DNA of 43,480 nucleotides. Origin: an uncultured SAR86 cluster bacterium. Its GTDB lineage: Bacteria; Pseudomonadota; Gammaproteobacteria; Magnimaribacterales; Magnimaribacteraceae. The stretch's first letter is position 1, and the number at the start of each line of letters is the position of its first letter. The position numbers and the translations under genes are program-made. Under the pieces are notes generated by a model, which did not search any database, was not told the origin of the DNA, and was given only the letters and a program-made list of their open reading frames with translations. The stretch lies in the NCBI GenBank assembly GCA_902628375.1, contig CACOMS010000010.1, positions 1-43,480 of the forward strand, written 5' to 3'. This document shows, one piece after another, positions 35,719 through 43,480 of this stretch.

Positions 35719-36693
35719 GTGGACATTCAGTCTTTATCAAAGAAATCTAAAGCGATACTAAGTCAATCTGATAACTTAGATTCTTTAGAGGAAGCACAAA
35801 GATCCCTTCTGGGAAAAAGTGGTGAGATTACATCAAAACTAAAAGAGCTTGGCTCTTTGCCACCTGAAGAAAGGAAATCTGCAGGGAAAGAGCTCAACAT
35901 TCTAAAAAATAGCCTTCAAGAAATATATCAAGCTAGAAAGCTAGAGCTTAGAAGAATCGAAGCCGATAAAAAACTCCAAGAAGATTCTATAGATGTAAGT
36001 CTGCCTGGAAGACAAAGGAAAAAAGGCTCTATTCATCCTGTTACGCAAACCATTGCTGAGATAAGTTCCTTTTTTACTAGTAAGGGCTTTAGTGTGGCAT
36101 CAGGTCCTGAAGCAGAATCTGACTATTATAATTTTGAAGCTCTAAATATTCCTGCTGATCATCCAGCAAAAGATATGCACGATACCTTTTATTTAGATAA
36201 TGGCGACCTTTTGAGAACACATACATCTCCAGTTCAAGTTAGGGTAATGGAAGAAAATGAGCCTCCTTTACGAATCATCTGCCCAGGTAGGGTTTATAGA
36301 AAAGATTCTGACCTTACACACACACCAATGTTTCATCAGATAGAGGGTTTATTAATAGAAGAAGATGCATCATTTTCTCAACTCAAGGGTTTATTAGAGG
36401 ATTTTATATCTGATTTTTTTGGATCTGATACTGATATTAGATTCAGACCATCTTATTTTCCATTTACTGAACCATCTGCTGAAGTAGATATTAAATGGAA
36501 GAAAGGCTGGCTGGAAATTTTAGGTTGTGGAATGGTGCACCCCAATGTCTTAGAGATGGCTGGAATAGACTCTAAAAAATTTACAGGCTTCGCTTTTGGT
36601 CTTGGACCTGAAAGAATTGCCATGCTTAAGCATGACATACCAGACTTGAGAGCCTTCTTTGAAAACGACATAAGATTTATAAAACAATTCTAA
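35719..36693 (+). CDS. pheS: Phenylalanyl-tRNA synthetase alpha subunit
   Basis: 324 aa with a GTG start at 35719, 5 bases after AGGAG (35709-35713). The N-terminal coiled coil covers about 1-90. Class II catalytic motifs: HPVTQTIAEISSFFTSKGF, GPEAESDYYNFEALNIPADH, DTFYLDNGDLLRTHTSPVQV, VYRKDSDLTHTPMFHQIEGL and GFAFGLGPERIAMLKHDI. It forms an alpha2-beta2 enzyme with PheT, 9 bases downstream. No pheM-type leader peptide rich in phenylalanine was found in the gap after rplT. Confidence 0.96.
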   Translation: MDIQSLSKKSKAILSQSDNLDSLEEAQRSLLGKSGEITSKLKELGSLPPEERKSAGKELNILKNSLQEIYQARKLELRRIEADKKLQEDSIDVSLPGRQRKKGSIHPVTQTIAEISSFFTSKGFSVASGPEAESDYYNFEALNIPADHPAKDMHDTFYLDNGDLLRTHTSPVQVRVMEENEPPLRIICPGRVYRKDSDLTHTPMFHQIEGLLIEEDASFSQLKGLLEDFISDFFGSDTDIRFRPSYFPFTEPSAEVDIKWKKGWLEILGCGMVHPNVLEMAGIDSKKFTGFAFGLGPERIAMLKHDIPDLRAFFENDIRFIKQF

Positions 36694-36702
36694 GGTTAAT
36701 TG

Positions 36703-38727
36703 ATGCAATTTAGTGAAAACTGGCTTAAAGAATTCATTGATATAAATATATCTACTGAAGAGCTATGTGAGCAATTAACAATGCTAGGCTTGGAAGTAGA
36801 TGGTTATGAAAAATATAAATCTAAGATAACCGGCGATGACTCAATTATAAAATTAGATATCACTCCTAATAGAGGGGATTGCTTTAGTATTTTAGGAATT
36901 GCCAGAGAGGTATCTGCCCTAAATGGACTTAAAATTAAGCTACCTGCTGAAGAGAAAATTAACGAAACGATAGAGAGCCCGATAGATGTAGATATTTGTA
37001 ATGAATCTCCTAGATATATAGGAAGATATGTTGAAGGAGTAGATTTAAAGAAAAAAGTTTCTCCTTTAATAATTGAAAGACTTAAATTAAGTGATGTTAG
37101 GTCTATTGACCCAATAGTAGATATAACAAATTATGTTTTGTTGGAGACCGGACAACCTTTGCATGCTTTTGATGCAAAAAAGATCCCAAATGGCTTAGGT
37201 GTAAGACTCGCTAAAGACAAAGAGGAAATCGAACTTCTTGATGAACAAACCCTGAAATTATCCAGAGACTGCTTGGTTATAACTGATAAATCTGATCCAG
37301 TTGCTTTAGCAGGGATTATGGGAGGTCTAGATTCAGGAATTAGCTCTTCAACCAAATCGATTTATCTAGAAAGTGCTTTCTTCAAACCAGAAATAATCAG
37401 AGGGAAAGCAAGACGCTATGGGCTTCAAACTGATGCTTCAGTAAGATTTGAAAGAGGGGTTGATTATCAGCTTCAATCTTTAGCTATCGAAAGAGCAAGT
37501 CAGTTAATAATGAACTTTATGGACTGTGATTTCGCCCCTATTCAAACTTTTGAGATAAAGAAATCTATCCCTAAAGAGAAAAAGATTTCTCTGGATATCC
37601 AAAATGTAAGAAAAAGTTTGGGAGTTAATATTAAAGATTCAGAAGTCAAAAGAATCTTAAAGAGCTTGGGAATGAAAATAGAATTAACTAAATCAGATGG
37701 AAAAGTTCTTGTCTGCATTCCCTCATGGAGATTTGATATTTCAATAGAAGTAGATTTAGTAGAAGAAGTAGCTAGGCTGATAGGTTATGACAAACTCCCT
37801 AGTTCATCATTGAGATCATCCAACAGAAAAACTGTAGATTCATTAAATCACAATCTTATTTCTAGTTTAGTCTCATTGGGATATAACGAAGTTATTACTT
37901 ATTCTTTTGTGGATGAGAAGGAAGCTTTGTTATTTGAAGAAAAGGATAAAATGCTATTCGTACAAAATCCTATTTCACAAAATATGTCGGTTATGAGAAC
38001 TTCCTTACTTCCTGGACTTTTGAATACCTTTAGTTATAACTTCAACCGCGGTGAAGAAAGTGTAAAGCTCTTTGAAATAGGTTCTACTTTTTTAAAGGGT
38101 AAAAAAATTGCACAAAAAGAAAAATTAGCAGGATTAGTTTCTGGTAAGGTTTCTGATATACATTGGTGTGATGAAAACAGAGCCTTTGATTTTTTCGATA
38201 TAAAGGGAGATTTAGAAGTTTTATTAAATCAAGATTATTCATTTACAAACGGAAAGTTGCCTTTTTTACATCCGGGAAAAACAGCTTTAATTACCACTAA
38301 GAATAAAGAGATTGGTTTTGTTGGAGCTTTAAGTCCTAATATTTCAAATTCTTTAGATCTCAAACAGGATATTTATTATTTTGAACTGAGTTTAGATTCT
38401 TTGCCGCAGCCACATGTAAGAAAATATTCTAAATACTCTAAATTTCCTATTGCTCAGAGAGATTTAGCTTTTTTAGTGGATGAGCAACTTCCAGTGTCAG
38501 TTATTTTAGAATTAGCTAAGAAGAAGGCAGGTAAAAACCTTAAAGAAATTAATCTATTTGATGTCTATCAAGGTAAGGGCATTCCAGAAAATAAAAAAAG
38601 TATAGCTTTCTCTTTATTTTGGCAATCAATGAAAGGAACTCTAACCGACGAAGAAGTAGATCTAATAGTTGAAGATATTTCAAAATATCTATCCAAAGAA
38701 GTTAAAGCAGAATTAAGATCTGAATGA
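36703..38727 (+). CDS. pheT: Phenylalanyl-tRNA synthetase beta subunit lacking the EMAP tRNA-binding domain
   Basis: 674 aa from the ATG at 36703 (E. coli 795). The N-terminus [20 protein letters not shown] and [18 protein letters not shown] is normal to about residue 42. The sequence then runs straight into [20 protein letters not shown], which in E. coli is reached only after the roughly 110-residue EMAP/OB (B2) domain. The B3/B4 editing core follows ([20 protein letters not shown] near 130, then [20 protein letters not shown]), then B5, the catalytic-like domain ([15 protein letters not shown]) and a complete C-terminal ferredoxin-fold anticodon-binding domain (from about 585, [20 protein letters not shown]). 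The reading frame is continuous, so this is domain loss rather than a frameshift. The stop overlaps ihfA (ATGA). Confidence 0.95.
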   Translation: MQFSENWLKEFIDINISTEELCEQLTMLGLEVDGYEKYKSKITGDDSIIKLDITPNRGDCFSILGIAREVSALNGLKIKLPAEEKINETIESPIDVDICNESPRYIGRYVEGVDLKKKVSPLIIERLKLSDVRSIDPIVDITNYVLLETGQPLHAFDAKKIPNGLGVRLAKDKEEIELLDEQTLKLSRDCLVITDKSDPVALAGIMGGLDSGISSSTKSIYLESAFFKPEIIRGKARRYGLQTDASVRFERGVDYQLQSLAIERASQLIMNFMDCDFAPIQTFEIKKSIPKEKKISLDIQNVRKSLGVNIKDSEVKRILKSLGMKIELTKSDGKVLVCIPSWRFDISIEVDLVEEVARLIGYDKLPSSSLRSSNRKTVDSLNHNLISSLVSLGYNEVITYSFVDEKEALLFEEKDKMLFVQNPISQNMSVMRTSLLPGLLNTFSYNFNRGEESVKLFEIGSTFLKGKKIAQKEKLAGLVSGKVSDIHWCDENRAFDFFDIKGDLEVLLNQDYSFTNGKLPFLHPGKTALITTKNKEIGFVGALSPNISNSLDLKQDIYYFELSLDSLPQPHVRKYSKYSKFPIAQRDLAFLVDEQLPVSVILELAKKKAGKNLKEINLFDVYQGKGIPENKKSIAFSLFWQSMKGTLTDEEVDLIVEDISKYLSKEVKAELRSE

Positions 38728-39017
38728 ATAAAACTCTTACTAAAAAGGACATAGTTAATTATCTAAACGAAACTATAGGATTGAATAAATCTGAATCTAA
38801 GTTAATCGTAGAAGGATTCTTCAATGAAATAAAAGAAGCTCTCTCTTCTGGAGAAGAAGTAAAAATTTCTGGATTTGGGAATTTTGAACTTATTGACAAA
38901 GAAGAGAGGCCAGGAAGGAATCCTAAAACTGGTGAAGAGGTAACTATTTCTGCAAGAAGAGTAGTGACGTTTAGATCGGGTAGAAAATTAAGGAAGCGCG
39001 TTGCATTTGATGACTGA
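38724..39017 (+). CDS. ihfA: Integration host factor subunit alpha
   Basis: 97 aa HU/IHF-fold protein: [40 protein letters not shown] with [12 protein letters not shown], and [15 protein letters not shown]. Its place right after pheT (ATGA overlap) identifies it as the alpha subunit. IhfB is encoded about 17 kb upstream in this window. The merR-like gene overlaps its end by 8 bases. Confidence 0.95.
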   Translation: MNKTLTKKDIVNYLNETIGLNKSESKLIVEGFFNEIKEALSSGEEVKISGFGNFELIDKEERPGRNPKTGEEVTISARRVVTFRSGRKLRKRVAFDD

Positions 39018-39336
39018 GCTAAACAAAAAATATTACACAATTAGTGAAGTTTCTAAAGCCTGTGGTTTAAAACCTCATACACTACGATTTTGGGAAAAAG
39101 AGTTTAAGCAAATTAGCCCTCAAATAAACAAAGGCGGAAGAAGGCGCTATCAACCTAAAGATATAGAAATAATAAATTCGATAAAAAATTTGCTGCAGGA
39201 TGAGGGATTAACTATCTCAGGAGCAAAGAAGAAACTCGCACAGACCACTGTAGATAGTTCAAATAAAAATAATTCTAAGAAAATTATCAAGGAGCTAGAA
39301 AAGATCCTTATGCAGATTAAGAAATCTAGAGGGTAG
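39010..39336 (+). CDS. MerR-family transcriptional regulator
   Basis: 108 aa from the ATG at 39010 (a TTG at 39001 is open). The DNA-binding head reads [20 protein letters not shown] followed by [20 protein letters not shown] and the wing. A short coiled coil (about 75-108) follows, with no effector domain and no metal-binding cysteines, so what it senses is unknown. The order pheT-ihfA-merR-tRNA-Pro is the same as in Pseudomonas. It ends only 7 bases before the tRNA. Confidence 0.88.
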   Translation: MTELNKKYYTISEVSKACGLKPHTLRFWEKEFKQISPQINKGGRRRYQPKDIEIINSIKNLLQDEGLTISGAKKKLAQTTVDSSNKNNSKKIIKELEKILMQIKKSRG

Positions 39337-39343
39337 TTTAAAT

Positions 39344-39420
39344 CGGGGCGTGGCGCAGCCTGGTAGCGCACCACACTGGGGGTGTGGTGGTCGCTGGTTC
39401 AAATCCAGCCGTCCCGACCA
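39344..39420 (+). tRNA. tRNA-Pro (anticodon GGG)
   Basis: 77 bases, with CCA encoded. The acceptor stem CGGGGCG pairs with CGTCCCG (one G-T), the D arm is GCGCAGCCTGGTAGCGC, the anticodon stem CCACA/TGTGG holds the 7-base loop CTGGGGG with anticodon GGG, and the T arm CTGGTTCAAATCCAG is standard. It starts 7 bases after the merR stop and likely is processed from the ihfA-merR message. A run of seven T residues lies about 25 bases beyond, with no clear stem. Confidence 0.97.
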
Positions 39421-39441
39421 ATTTATGAATTTACTCTTAAT

Positions 39442-40356
39442 TTAGGTTTTTTTATGACTTTGATCCAAAGATTTTGCATAAGCCAAATCTTCCTTTTTTT
39501 CAAGACAAGCAATACGCCCACTAAGATGTTTTTTATAATTTGAAGAAAATAAAGTGAAATAATAGCTCTTATCCTTTGAAAGGTAGTTAGAAAAGAAACT
39601 ATCATCTTTTGCTCTAGAAAGGTTAGAGTTTAAAAATTGCTTACATGAGCTTGGGTCTCCTGCTTCAAAGTAAAGGGCATATTTATTATTATCTGTGTGT
39701 TCTTTAAACACCCCTTCACTATAAGAAGTTATTTCCATTTTTTCTGAAAGATTAGAAAATGAAGATCTATGAATCAATCTAGAATCAAAAATAATGCAAT
39801 CCCCTGCAGTTATATCTAGATCTATTTTTCTTGAGAATAAATTACCTAATTTTCCTAAAAACTTTCTATTCAATAAGAAAACAGTCAAGGAGTAGGCCCA
39901 TTGAGGCAATAGATAGCTATAGGGTATTACTTCTATAGAAGAACCATAAGGACATTTCTTGTCTTGTAAATAAATACCTATTTTAAGAAATTTATAGTTT
40001 TCTAGATCTAATTTTTTCTTCTCTGGATTCTTAGAGTATTGACTATTTATATCAGCATGCCAACCACCTGTTTTCTTAGACGACATGTTTTTGATCAATT
40101 GAAAGTCATTTACGTAATTCCAGTTATCAATAGAGAAAAGTGAATCTAAAGTTGATAATAGCTCTGTATTGAGTTGGATTTGCTCTATAAGGTCAATATT
40201 ACTTATTGTTTCTTCAAGGTTTAGCATTCTTTTTTGAGGTTTATCTTTGAAGTAATAATCTAATTTATTCCTTATCAGATTTACCTCTTCTTCGCTCAAC
40301 AGAGATTGTATTAGAACAAAGCCTTTTTTATCTACTTTCGACCAATAATTTGACAT
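39442..40356 (-). CDS. Phytanoyl-CoA dioxygenase (PhyH) family protein
   Basis: 304 aa. The Fe(II)/2-oxoglutarate facial triad is visible: H100-x-D102 in GGWHADINSQ and distal H196 in IFDSRLIHRSSFS. The order GFVLIQSLLSEEEVNLIRNK (about 12-31) to GIYLQDKKCPYGSSIEVIPY (about 127-146) to DLDITAGDCIIFDSR matches the family. About 85 residues follow the core and resemble nothing I know. It runs convergent to the tRNA and divergent from the secreted small protein. The substrate is unknown. Confidence 0.75.
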   Translation of the reverse strand: MSNYWSKVDKKGFVLIQSLLSEEEVNLIRNKLDYYFKDKPQKRMLNLEETISNIDLIEQIQLNTELLSTLDSLFSIDNWNYVNDFQLIKNMSSKKTGGWHADINSQYSKNPEKKKLDLENYKFLKIGIYLQDKKCPYGSSIEVIPYSYLLPQWAYSLTVFLLNRKFLGKLGNLFSRKIDLDITAGDCIIFDSRLIHRSSFSNLSEKMEITSYSEGVFKEHTDNNKYALYFEAGDPSSCKQFLNSNLSRAKDDSFFSNYLSKDKSYYFTLFSSNYKKHLSGRIACLEKKEDLAYAKSLDQSHKKT

Positions 40357-40540
40357 TTTTTATCTAGTAAGTAGATCAACTTTATCATAGTGTTAGAGTG
40401 CTTAGAACTTCTTAAGTTTGTAGCTCTTATATCTACTAGGCTATATGAGAACTGATGACATTAAGGCTTTAATTTTCTTTGGACATAATCTCTTTTTAAA
40501 ACTAAAGTAGATATTAGATACAACTGGTTTGGTTAAAGGC
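40357..40540. other. 184-base intergenic region between divergent genes
   Basis: It separates the PhyH-type gene (minus) from the small secreted protein (plus), so it should hold two promoters. It is AT-rich. A short inverted repeat AACTT/AAGTT around CTT is present near 40410-40425. I see no convincing -35/-10 pair, tRNA or repeat. Confidence 0.4.
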
Positions 40541-40813
40541 ATGCTTAAAAAGTTTTTTTTGTTCTCAAGTATATTTTTTGTTTTTTCTATTTGTGCAGCA
40601 GAGCAAACATTTTGCAAGATTGAAAACACAAACTCTAGATCAGGAATAGAAAAGATTATTAAGTCTTGTGAGCCAGGAGAGATTCTTCTATGGAAAAAGC
40701 TTTCTACCAATTTTAGTTTAGATTTAATAAATAACTATTGTCATAGAGAAAAACGAATAAATGTTACAGATAATTATGCTTATGGTGTTTGTACATTAAG
40801 TGATAAAAGTTAA
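40541..40813 (+). CDS. Small secreted protein with four cysteines, unknown function
   Basis: 90 aa from the ATG at 40541; an in-frame TTG at 40529 would add four residues. A signal peptide is clear: MLKKFFLFSSIFFVFSICAA with probable cleavage after A20. The mature part (about 70 aa) has four cysteines (FCKIE, KSCEPGE, NYCHRE, GVCTLS), enough for two disulfides, and an ILLWKKLSTNFSLDLINNYC stretch. The sequence FSIC does not fit a lipobox well, so a lipoprotein is less likely. It is preceded by AAAGGC, a weak ribosome-binding site. No family was recognised. Confidence 0.65.
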   Translation: MLKKFFLFSSIFFVFSICAAEQTFCKIENTNSRSGIEKIIKSCEPGEILLWKKLSTNFSLDLINNYCHREKRINVTDNYAYGVCTLSDKS

Positions 40814-40849
40814 ATCAATTTAGACATAAAAATAATAAAGGAGAAAAAA

Positions 40850-41863
40850 ATGGAAACAGTTTTAGTAACTGGAGGAACAGGTTTTATCGGTCTGCACTGT
40901 TTACAGCAACTACTTGATCAAGGTTACAAAGTTAGAACAACGATCAGGAGCGAATCTAGAAAATCTGAAGTTATTGATTCGATGAAAGAATTTTCAAAAC
41001 ACCCAGAGAATCTAGAAATATTTATAGCTGATTTATTAGAGGATGAAGGATGGAAAGAAGCCGTAACTGGATGTGATTTTGTTTTACATGTAGCTTCTCC
41101 ATTTTTCTTAGGAGAGCCAGATAATGAAGATGTTTTTGTAAAGCCTGCAGTAGAAGGAACTTTAAGAGTTTTAGAGGCCTGCAGTGATTCAGAAGTTAAG
41201 AAGGTTGTTTTAACCTCATCAATGGCTGCAGTTGGCTATGGTCATGCAAAAGAAAAAAATATATTTAGTGAGGAGGATTGGTCTAAAACTGATGGTGAAA
41301 TCAGTGCTTATGCAAAAAGCAAGACGTTAGCTGAAAAGGCTGCGTGGAATTATCTAAGAGATTTACCTGAAGATAAGAAATTTAAACTCACCGTTATCAA
41401 TCCAGTTGCAGTAACTGGACCTATGTTGACTGACGATATTGGCAGTTCAAATGATTTCTTATTAAAACTGATCAATGGGTCTATGCCGGCTTGCCCAAAA
41501 ATACACATGGGATATATAGATGTTAGGGATGTTGCGAAGGCTCATATTTCAGCAATGACAAATGAACAGACAGACGGAGAAAGGATCCTCTTGAGTGAAA
41601 GAGAAATGTTTTTTGCTGAAGTAGGAGTTATCTTGAAAGAAGCAGGATTTGAAAAATCACCAACTAAAGAGATGCCAAACTTTCTAGTAAAATTCATGGC
41701 TATTTTTGTAAAAGAACTTAAAGGACTTTTACCTTCACTAAATAGAATTGGAGAAGTGGATAAAACAAAAGCTAAGAAGTTCTTCGATTGGAAGTTGGTT
41801 ACTACTGAAGAGTCAGTTATAGAATCAGCAAAACAATTAAAAGAAATGGGCTTAATGGAATAA
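40850..41863 (+). CDS. NAD(P)-dependent extended SDR (dihydroflavonol-4-reductase-like)
   Basis: 337 aa. The cofactor loop TVLVTGGTGFIGLHCL is at about 3-18, VLHVASPFFLGEP follows, and the catalytic serine is in KVVLTSSMAAVGYG. The Tyr-Lys pair is in ISAYAKSKTLAEKAAWNYL. INPVAVTGPMLTDD and GYIDVRDVAKAHISAM are typical of the dihydroflavonol/anthocyanidin reductase-like branch. It probably reduces a ketone or aldehyde with NADPH; the substrate is unknown. AAGGAG at 40838-40843 gives a strong start. The aldo/keto reductase gene begins 6 bases after its stop. Confidence 0.85.
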   Translation: METVLVTGGTGFIGLHCLQQLLDQGYKVRTTIRSESRKSEVIDSMKEFSKHPENLEIFIADLLEDEGWKEAVTGCDFVLHVASPFFLGEPDNEDVFVKPAVEGTLRVLEACSDSEVKKVVLTSSMAAVGYGHAKEKNIFSEEDWSKTDGEISAYAKSKTLAEKAAWNYLRDLPEDKKFKLTVINPVAVTGPMLTDDIGSSNDFLLKLINGSMPACPKIHMGYIDVRDVAKAHISAMTNEQTDGERILLSEREMFFAEVGVILKEAGFEKSPTKEMPNFLVKFMAIFVKELKGLLPSLNRIGEVDKTKAKKFFDWKLVTTEESVIESAKQLKEMGLME

Positions 41864-41869
41864 AAAACA

Positions 41870-42862
41870 ATGGAACAACGTATATTTGAACCATTTGGTA
41901 AAGTAAGCTCGCTGACCCTTGGAGGAGGGGGTCTGGGTCAGGTATGGGGCTCAACAACTCGAGAAGAAGCTATAGCAACCGTTCAATTAGCCCTGGAAAA
42001 AGGCATTAACCACTTAGATGTTGCTCCTATGTATGGAAAAGGAGAATCTGAAATAGTTTTAGGTAAGGCCCTTAGAGAACAAGATCTAAAAACAGTTAAA
42101 GTTACTACTAAATGCAGGCTAGGTACCTTGCCTGATGAAGAAGTATTTGATTATCTTCATAGGTCTCTCTCTAGAAGTTTAGAAAGCATGAACCTAACTA
42201 GAGTAGATCTTTTTTTATTACACTCTCAGCTTATAGAAGACGGATTCACTTTGGCTAACAATGACGAGTACAAGCTACGTACTACTACAACCTTAAGTTC
42301 TTATTTTAACGCTGTCATACCTGCATTCGAACAATTAAAAAAGGATGGATTGATAGGAAGTTGGGGCATAGGAGGGCTTGGCCAACAAAAAGCAGTAATT
42401 GCTGCTATAAATAATGAAGTTAAACCTGAAGCTATCCAGTGTGTAATCAATCCATTAAATTCTGCTGGAGCTATTGCTTATGTAGATGATGAATTTAATT
42501 CTCAGCAAATTTTTGTCGAAAGCAAAAGAAATGAAATACCTATATTGGGCATAAGAGCAGTTCAAGCTGGGGCACTAACTTCAAAGATGGATAGAGAGCC
42601 TCATCCTTCAGGAATGGATAAAAAAGACTTTGAAGATTATGAAAGAGCAGAGTCTTTTAGGGAGTTAGCAAAAGAGCTAAATGAAAGCCCGTCTAAACTT
42701 GCATATAGATATGCTCTAAGTCAAAACGGAGTTTCATCTATAATTCTCGGTGTAAAAAATAGAGAAGAGTTAATGGAATGTTTGGAATCTGAACAAAGTA
42801 CAAGACTTGATAAAGAACAAATTAGTAAAATAGAAGAAGCAATCTCACTTAAAAAAAATTAA
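41870..42862 (+). CDS. Aldo/keto reductase
   Basis: 330 aa (beta/alpha)8-barrel. The catalytic set is seen: Asp and Tyr in NHLDVAPMYGKGESE, Lys in VKVTTKCRL, and His in DLFLLHSQ. GSWGIGGLGQQKAV and RYALSQNGVSSIILGVKN are the usual late motifs, the latter preceding the NADP-binding end. It may act on the same compounds as the upstream SDR. The gene lies 22 bases before the hydrolase gene. Confidence 0.88.
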   Translation: MEQRIFEPFGKVSSLTLGGGGLGQVWGSTTREEAIATVQLALEKGINHLDVAPMYGKGESEIVLGKALREQDLKTVKVTTKCRLGTLPDEEVFDYLHRSLSRSLESMNLTRVDLFLLHSQLIEDGFTLANNDEYKLRTTTTLSSYFNAVIPAFEQLKKDGLIGSWGIGGLGQQKAVIAAINNEVKPEAIQCVINPLNSAGAIAYVDDEFNSQQIFVESKRNEIPILGIRAVQAGALTSKMDREPHPSGMDKKDFEDYERAESFRELAKELNESPSKLAYRYALSQNGVSSIILGVKNREELMECLESEQSTRLDKEQISKIEEAISLKKN

Positions 42863-42884
42863 TTGAAAATCAAAAATAAAAAGA

Positions 42885-43480
42885 GTGAAACTAAAATTAA
42901 TTATTCTGGTGTTATTCTCAACTTTAGTTATGGCTAGTGAGAGATTTAGTAATACTAATGGAGTGATAAACGATAAATCACTTAAAGATTTACTTAAATG
43001 GAGTTTTACTAACAAAACTCCAAAAAGAGTGAAGATAGAGACCAGCGATGATTGGAAAAATATAACTGAGAAACAAGAGAATTATATCGTCTGGATAGGG
43101 CATGCAACCTTTTTAATAAATGTAGAAGGAAGAAATATTCTAACCGATCCTGTTTTTTCCAATAGATCTTCACCAGTGAGGTTTGCAGGACCAAAAAGAT
43201 ACATTCCTCCAGCTATACCTTTAGATAAGCTCCCAAAAATTGATGTAGTTACAGTCAGCCATAACCATTATGATCATTTAGATATAAGAGCTCTGAAGAG
43301 TCTTTACAATTTAAATTCAGATACCATTTTTTTAGTTCCTAAAGGAGATAAGAAGCTTCTAGTTAAGAAGGGCATAGAAAATGTTCATGAATTTCTTTGG
43401 TGGGAAGAAATACTCATAGATGAGAATGCCAAGTTTACTTTTACACCTGTTCAACATTGGTCAGCTCGCAACTTAAGAGA
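42885..43480 (+). CDS. Metallo-beta-lactamase-fold hydrolase, NAPE-PLD-like, secreted (partial)
   Basis: At least 198 aa; the gene runs off the window end. A GTG at 42885 gives MKLKLIILVLFSTLVMASER, a good signal peptide. Starting at the ATG at 42930 would lose it. The metal motif SHNHYDHLD (H126-x-H128-x-D130-H131) and an earlier YIVWIGHATFLINVEGRNIL are clear. The end PVQHWSARNL matches the NAPE-PLD/UlaG-like lipid or lactone hydrolases. With the signal peptide it probably acts in the periplasm. No strong ribosome-binding site is seen. It is 22 bases after the aldo/keto reductase stop. Confidence 0.8.
   Translation, partial: MKLKLIILVLFSTLVMASERFSNTNGVINDKSLKDLLKWSFTNKTPKRVKIETSDDWKNITEKQENYIVWIGHATFLINVEGRNILTDPVFSNRSSPVRFAGPKRYIPPAIPLDKLPKIDVVTVSHNHYDHLDIRALKSLYNLNSDTIFLVPKGDKKLLVKKGIENVHEFLWWEEILIDENAKFTFTPVQHWSARNLR

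Noticed and set aside
40541-40600. Lipoprotein signal in the small secreted protein
   Set aside because: The FSIC sequence has Ile directly before the cysteine, where Gly, Ala or Ser is expected; AA before EQ suits signal peptidase I.
40441-40710. Minus-strand open frame opposite the small secreted protein
   Set aside because: No ribosome-binding site or recognisable motif; the plus strand has a signal peptide and cysteine pattern.
43009-43194. Minus-strand open frame near the window end
   Set aside because: It is antisense to the clear metallo-beta-lactamase-fold coding sequence.

Overview
The window looks like core chromosome from an AT-rich, streamlined marine gammaproteobacterium, most likely of the SAR86 type. 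The evidence is gene content and order: scpA-scpB-rluB, yciK-mupP-ubiG, gyrA-serC-pheA-hisC-tyrA-aroA-cmk-rpsA-ihfB-lapA, uvrC-pgsA and thrS-infC-rpmI-rplT-pheS-pheT-ihfA-merR-tRNA-Pro are all gammaproteobacterial, largely Pseudomonas-like, arrangements. Genes are packed with overlaps or gaps of a few bases, no gene-free stretch reaches 300 bases, and no mobile element, CRISPR array, rRNA or prophage is visible. The taxonomic name is an inference from memory of genome style and was not searched.

Layout. 1-2216 (minus): a DnaT-like protein with three repeated domains, behind DAHP synthase. 2272-6174 (plus): glutamine-dependent NAD+ synthetase, then scpA, scpB and rluB. 6158-8266 (minus): ubiG, a MupP/Gph-type HAD phosphatase and the short-chain dehydrogenase YciK, with overlapping ends. 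8352-11168 (plus): the three-subunit proton-translocating transhydrogenase, closed by a clear intrinsic terminator at 11263-11288. 11311-22867 (plus): a long run of gyrA, serC, pheA, hisC, tyrA, aroA, cmk, rpsA, ihfB, lapA and pyrF. 22933-27461 (plus): uvrC, pgsA, a WecA-type transferase, a shortened RNase D and a small membrane protein. 27442-29509 (minus): a DUF35 zinc-ribbon/OB protein, an SCP-x-type thiolase and a YfcE-like phosphodiesterase. 29579-32522 (plus): a DjlA-like co-chaperone, a FabH-family synthase, a DoxX protein and pdxH. 32602-39420 (plus): the translation cluster ending in tRNA-Pro(GGG). 39442-43480: accessory genes, namely a PhyH-type dioxygenase (minus), a small secreted four-cysteine protein, two oxidoreductases and a truncated periplasmic metallo-beta-lactamase-fold hydrolase cut by the window end.

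How the genes fit together. DAHP synthase, AroA, PheA, TyrA and HisC cover the entry, a late shikimate step and the Phe/Tyr branches, with SerC and PdxH linking to serine and PLP supply. Transhydrogenase and NadE serve the nicotinamide cofactor pool. Both IHF subunits, gyrase A and ScpAB are chromosome-organising proteins.

The most interesting signals are in the translation cluster. A hairpin just before thrS copies a threonine tRNA anticodon loop (loop GUCGUAG). infC has an excellent Shine-Dalgarno placed before an ATA start codon, parallel to the rare AUU start of E. coli infC. PheT lacks the whole EMAP-type tRNA-binding domain. RNase D appears to have lost its HRDC domain. I found no wholly new multi-gene system; the accessory block at 39442-43480 is the least explained part.
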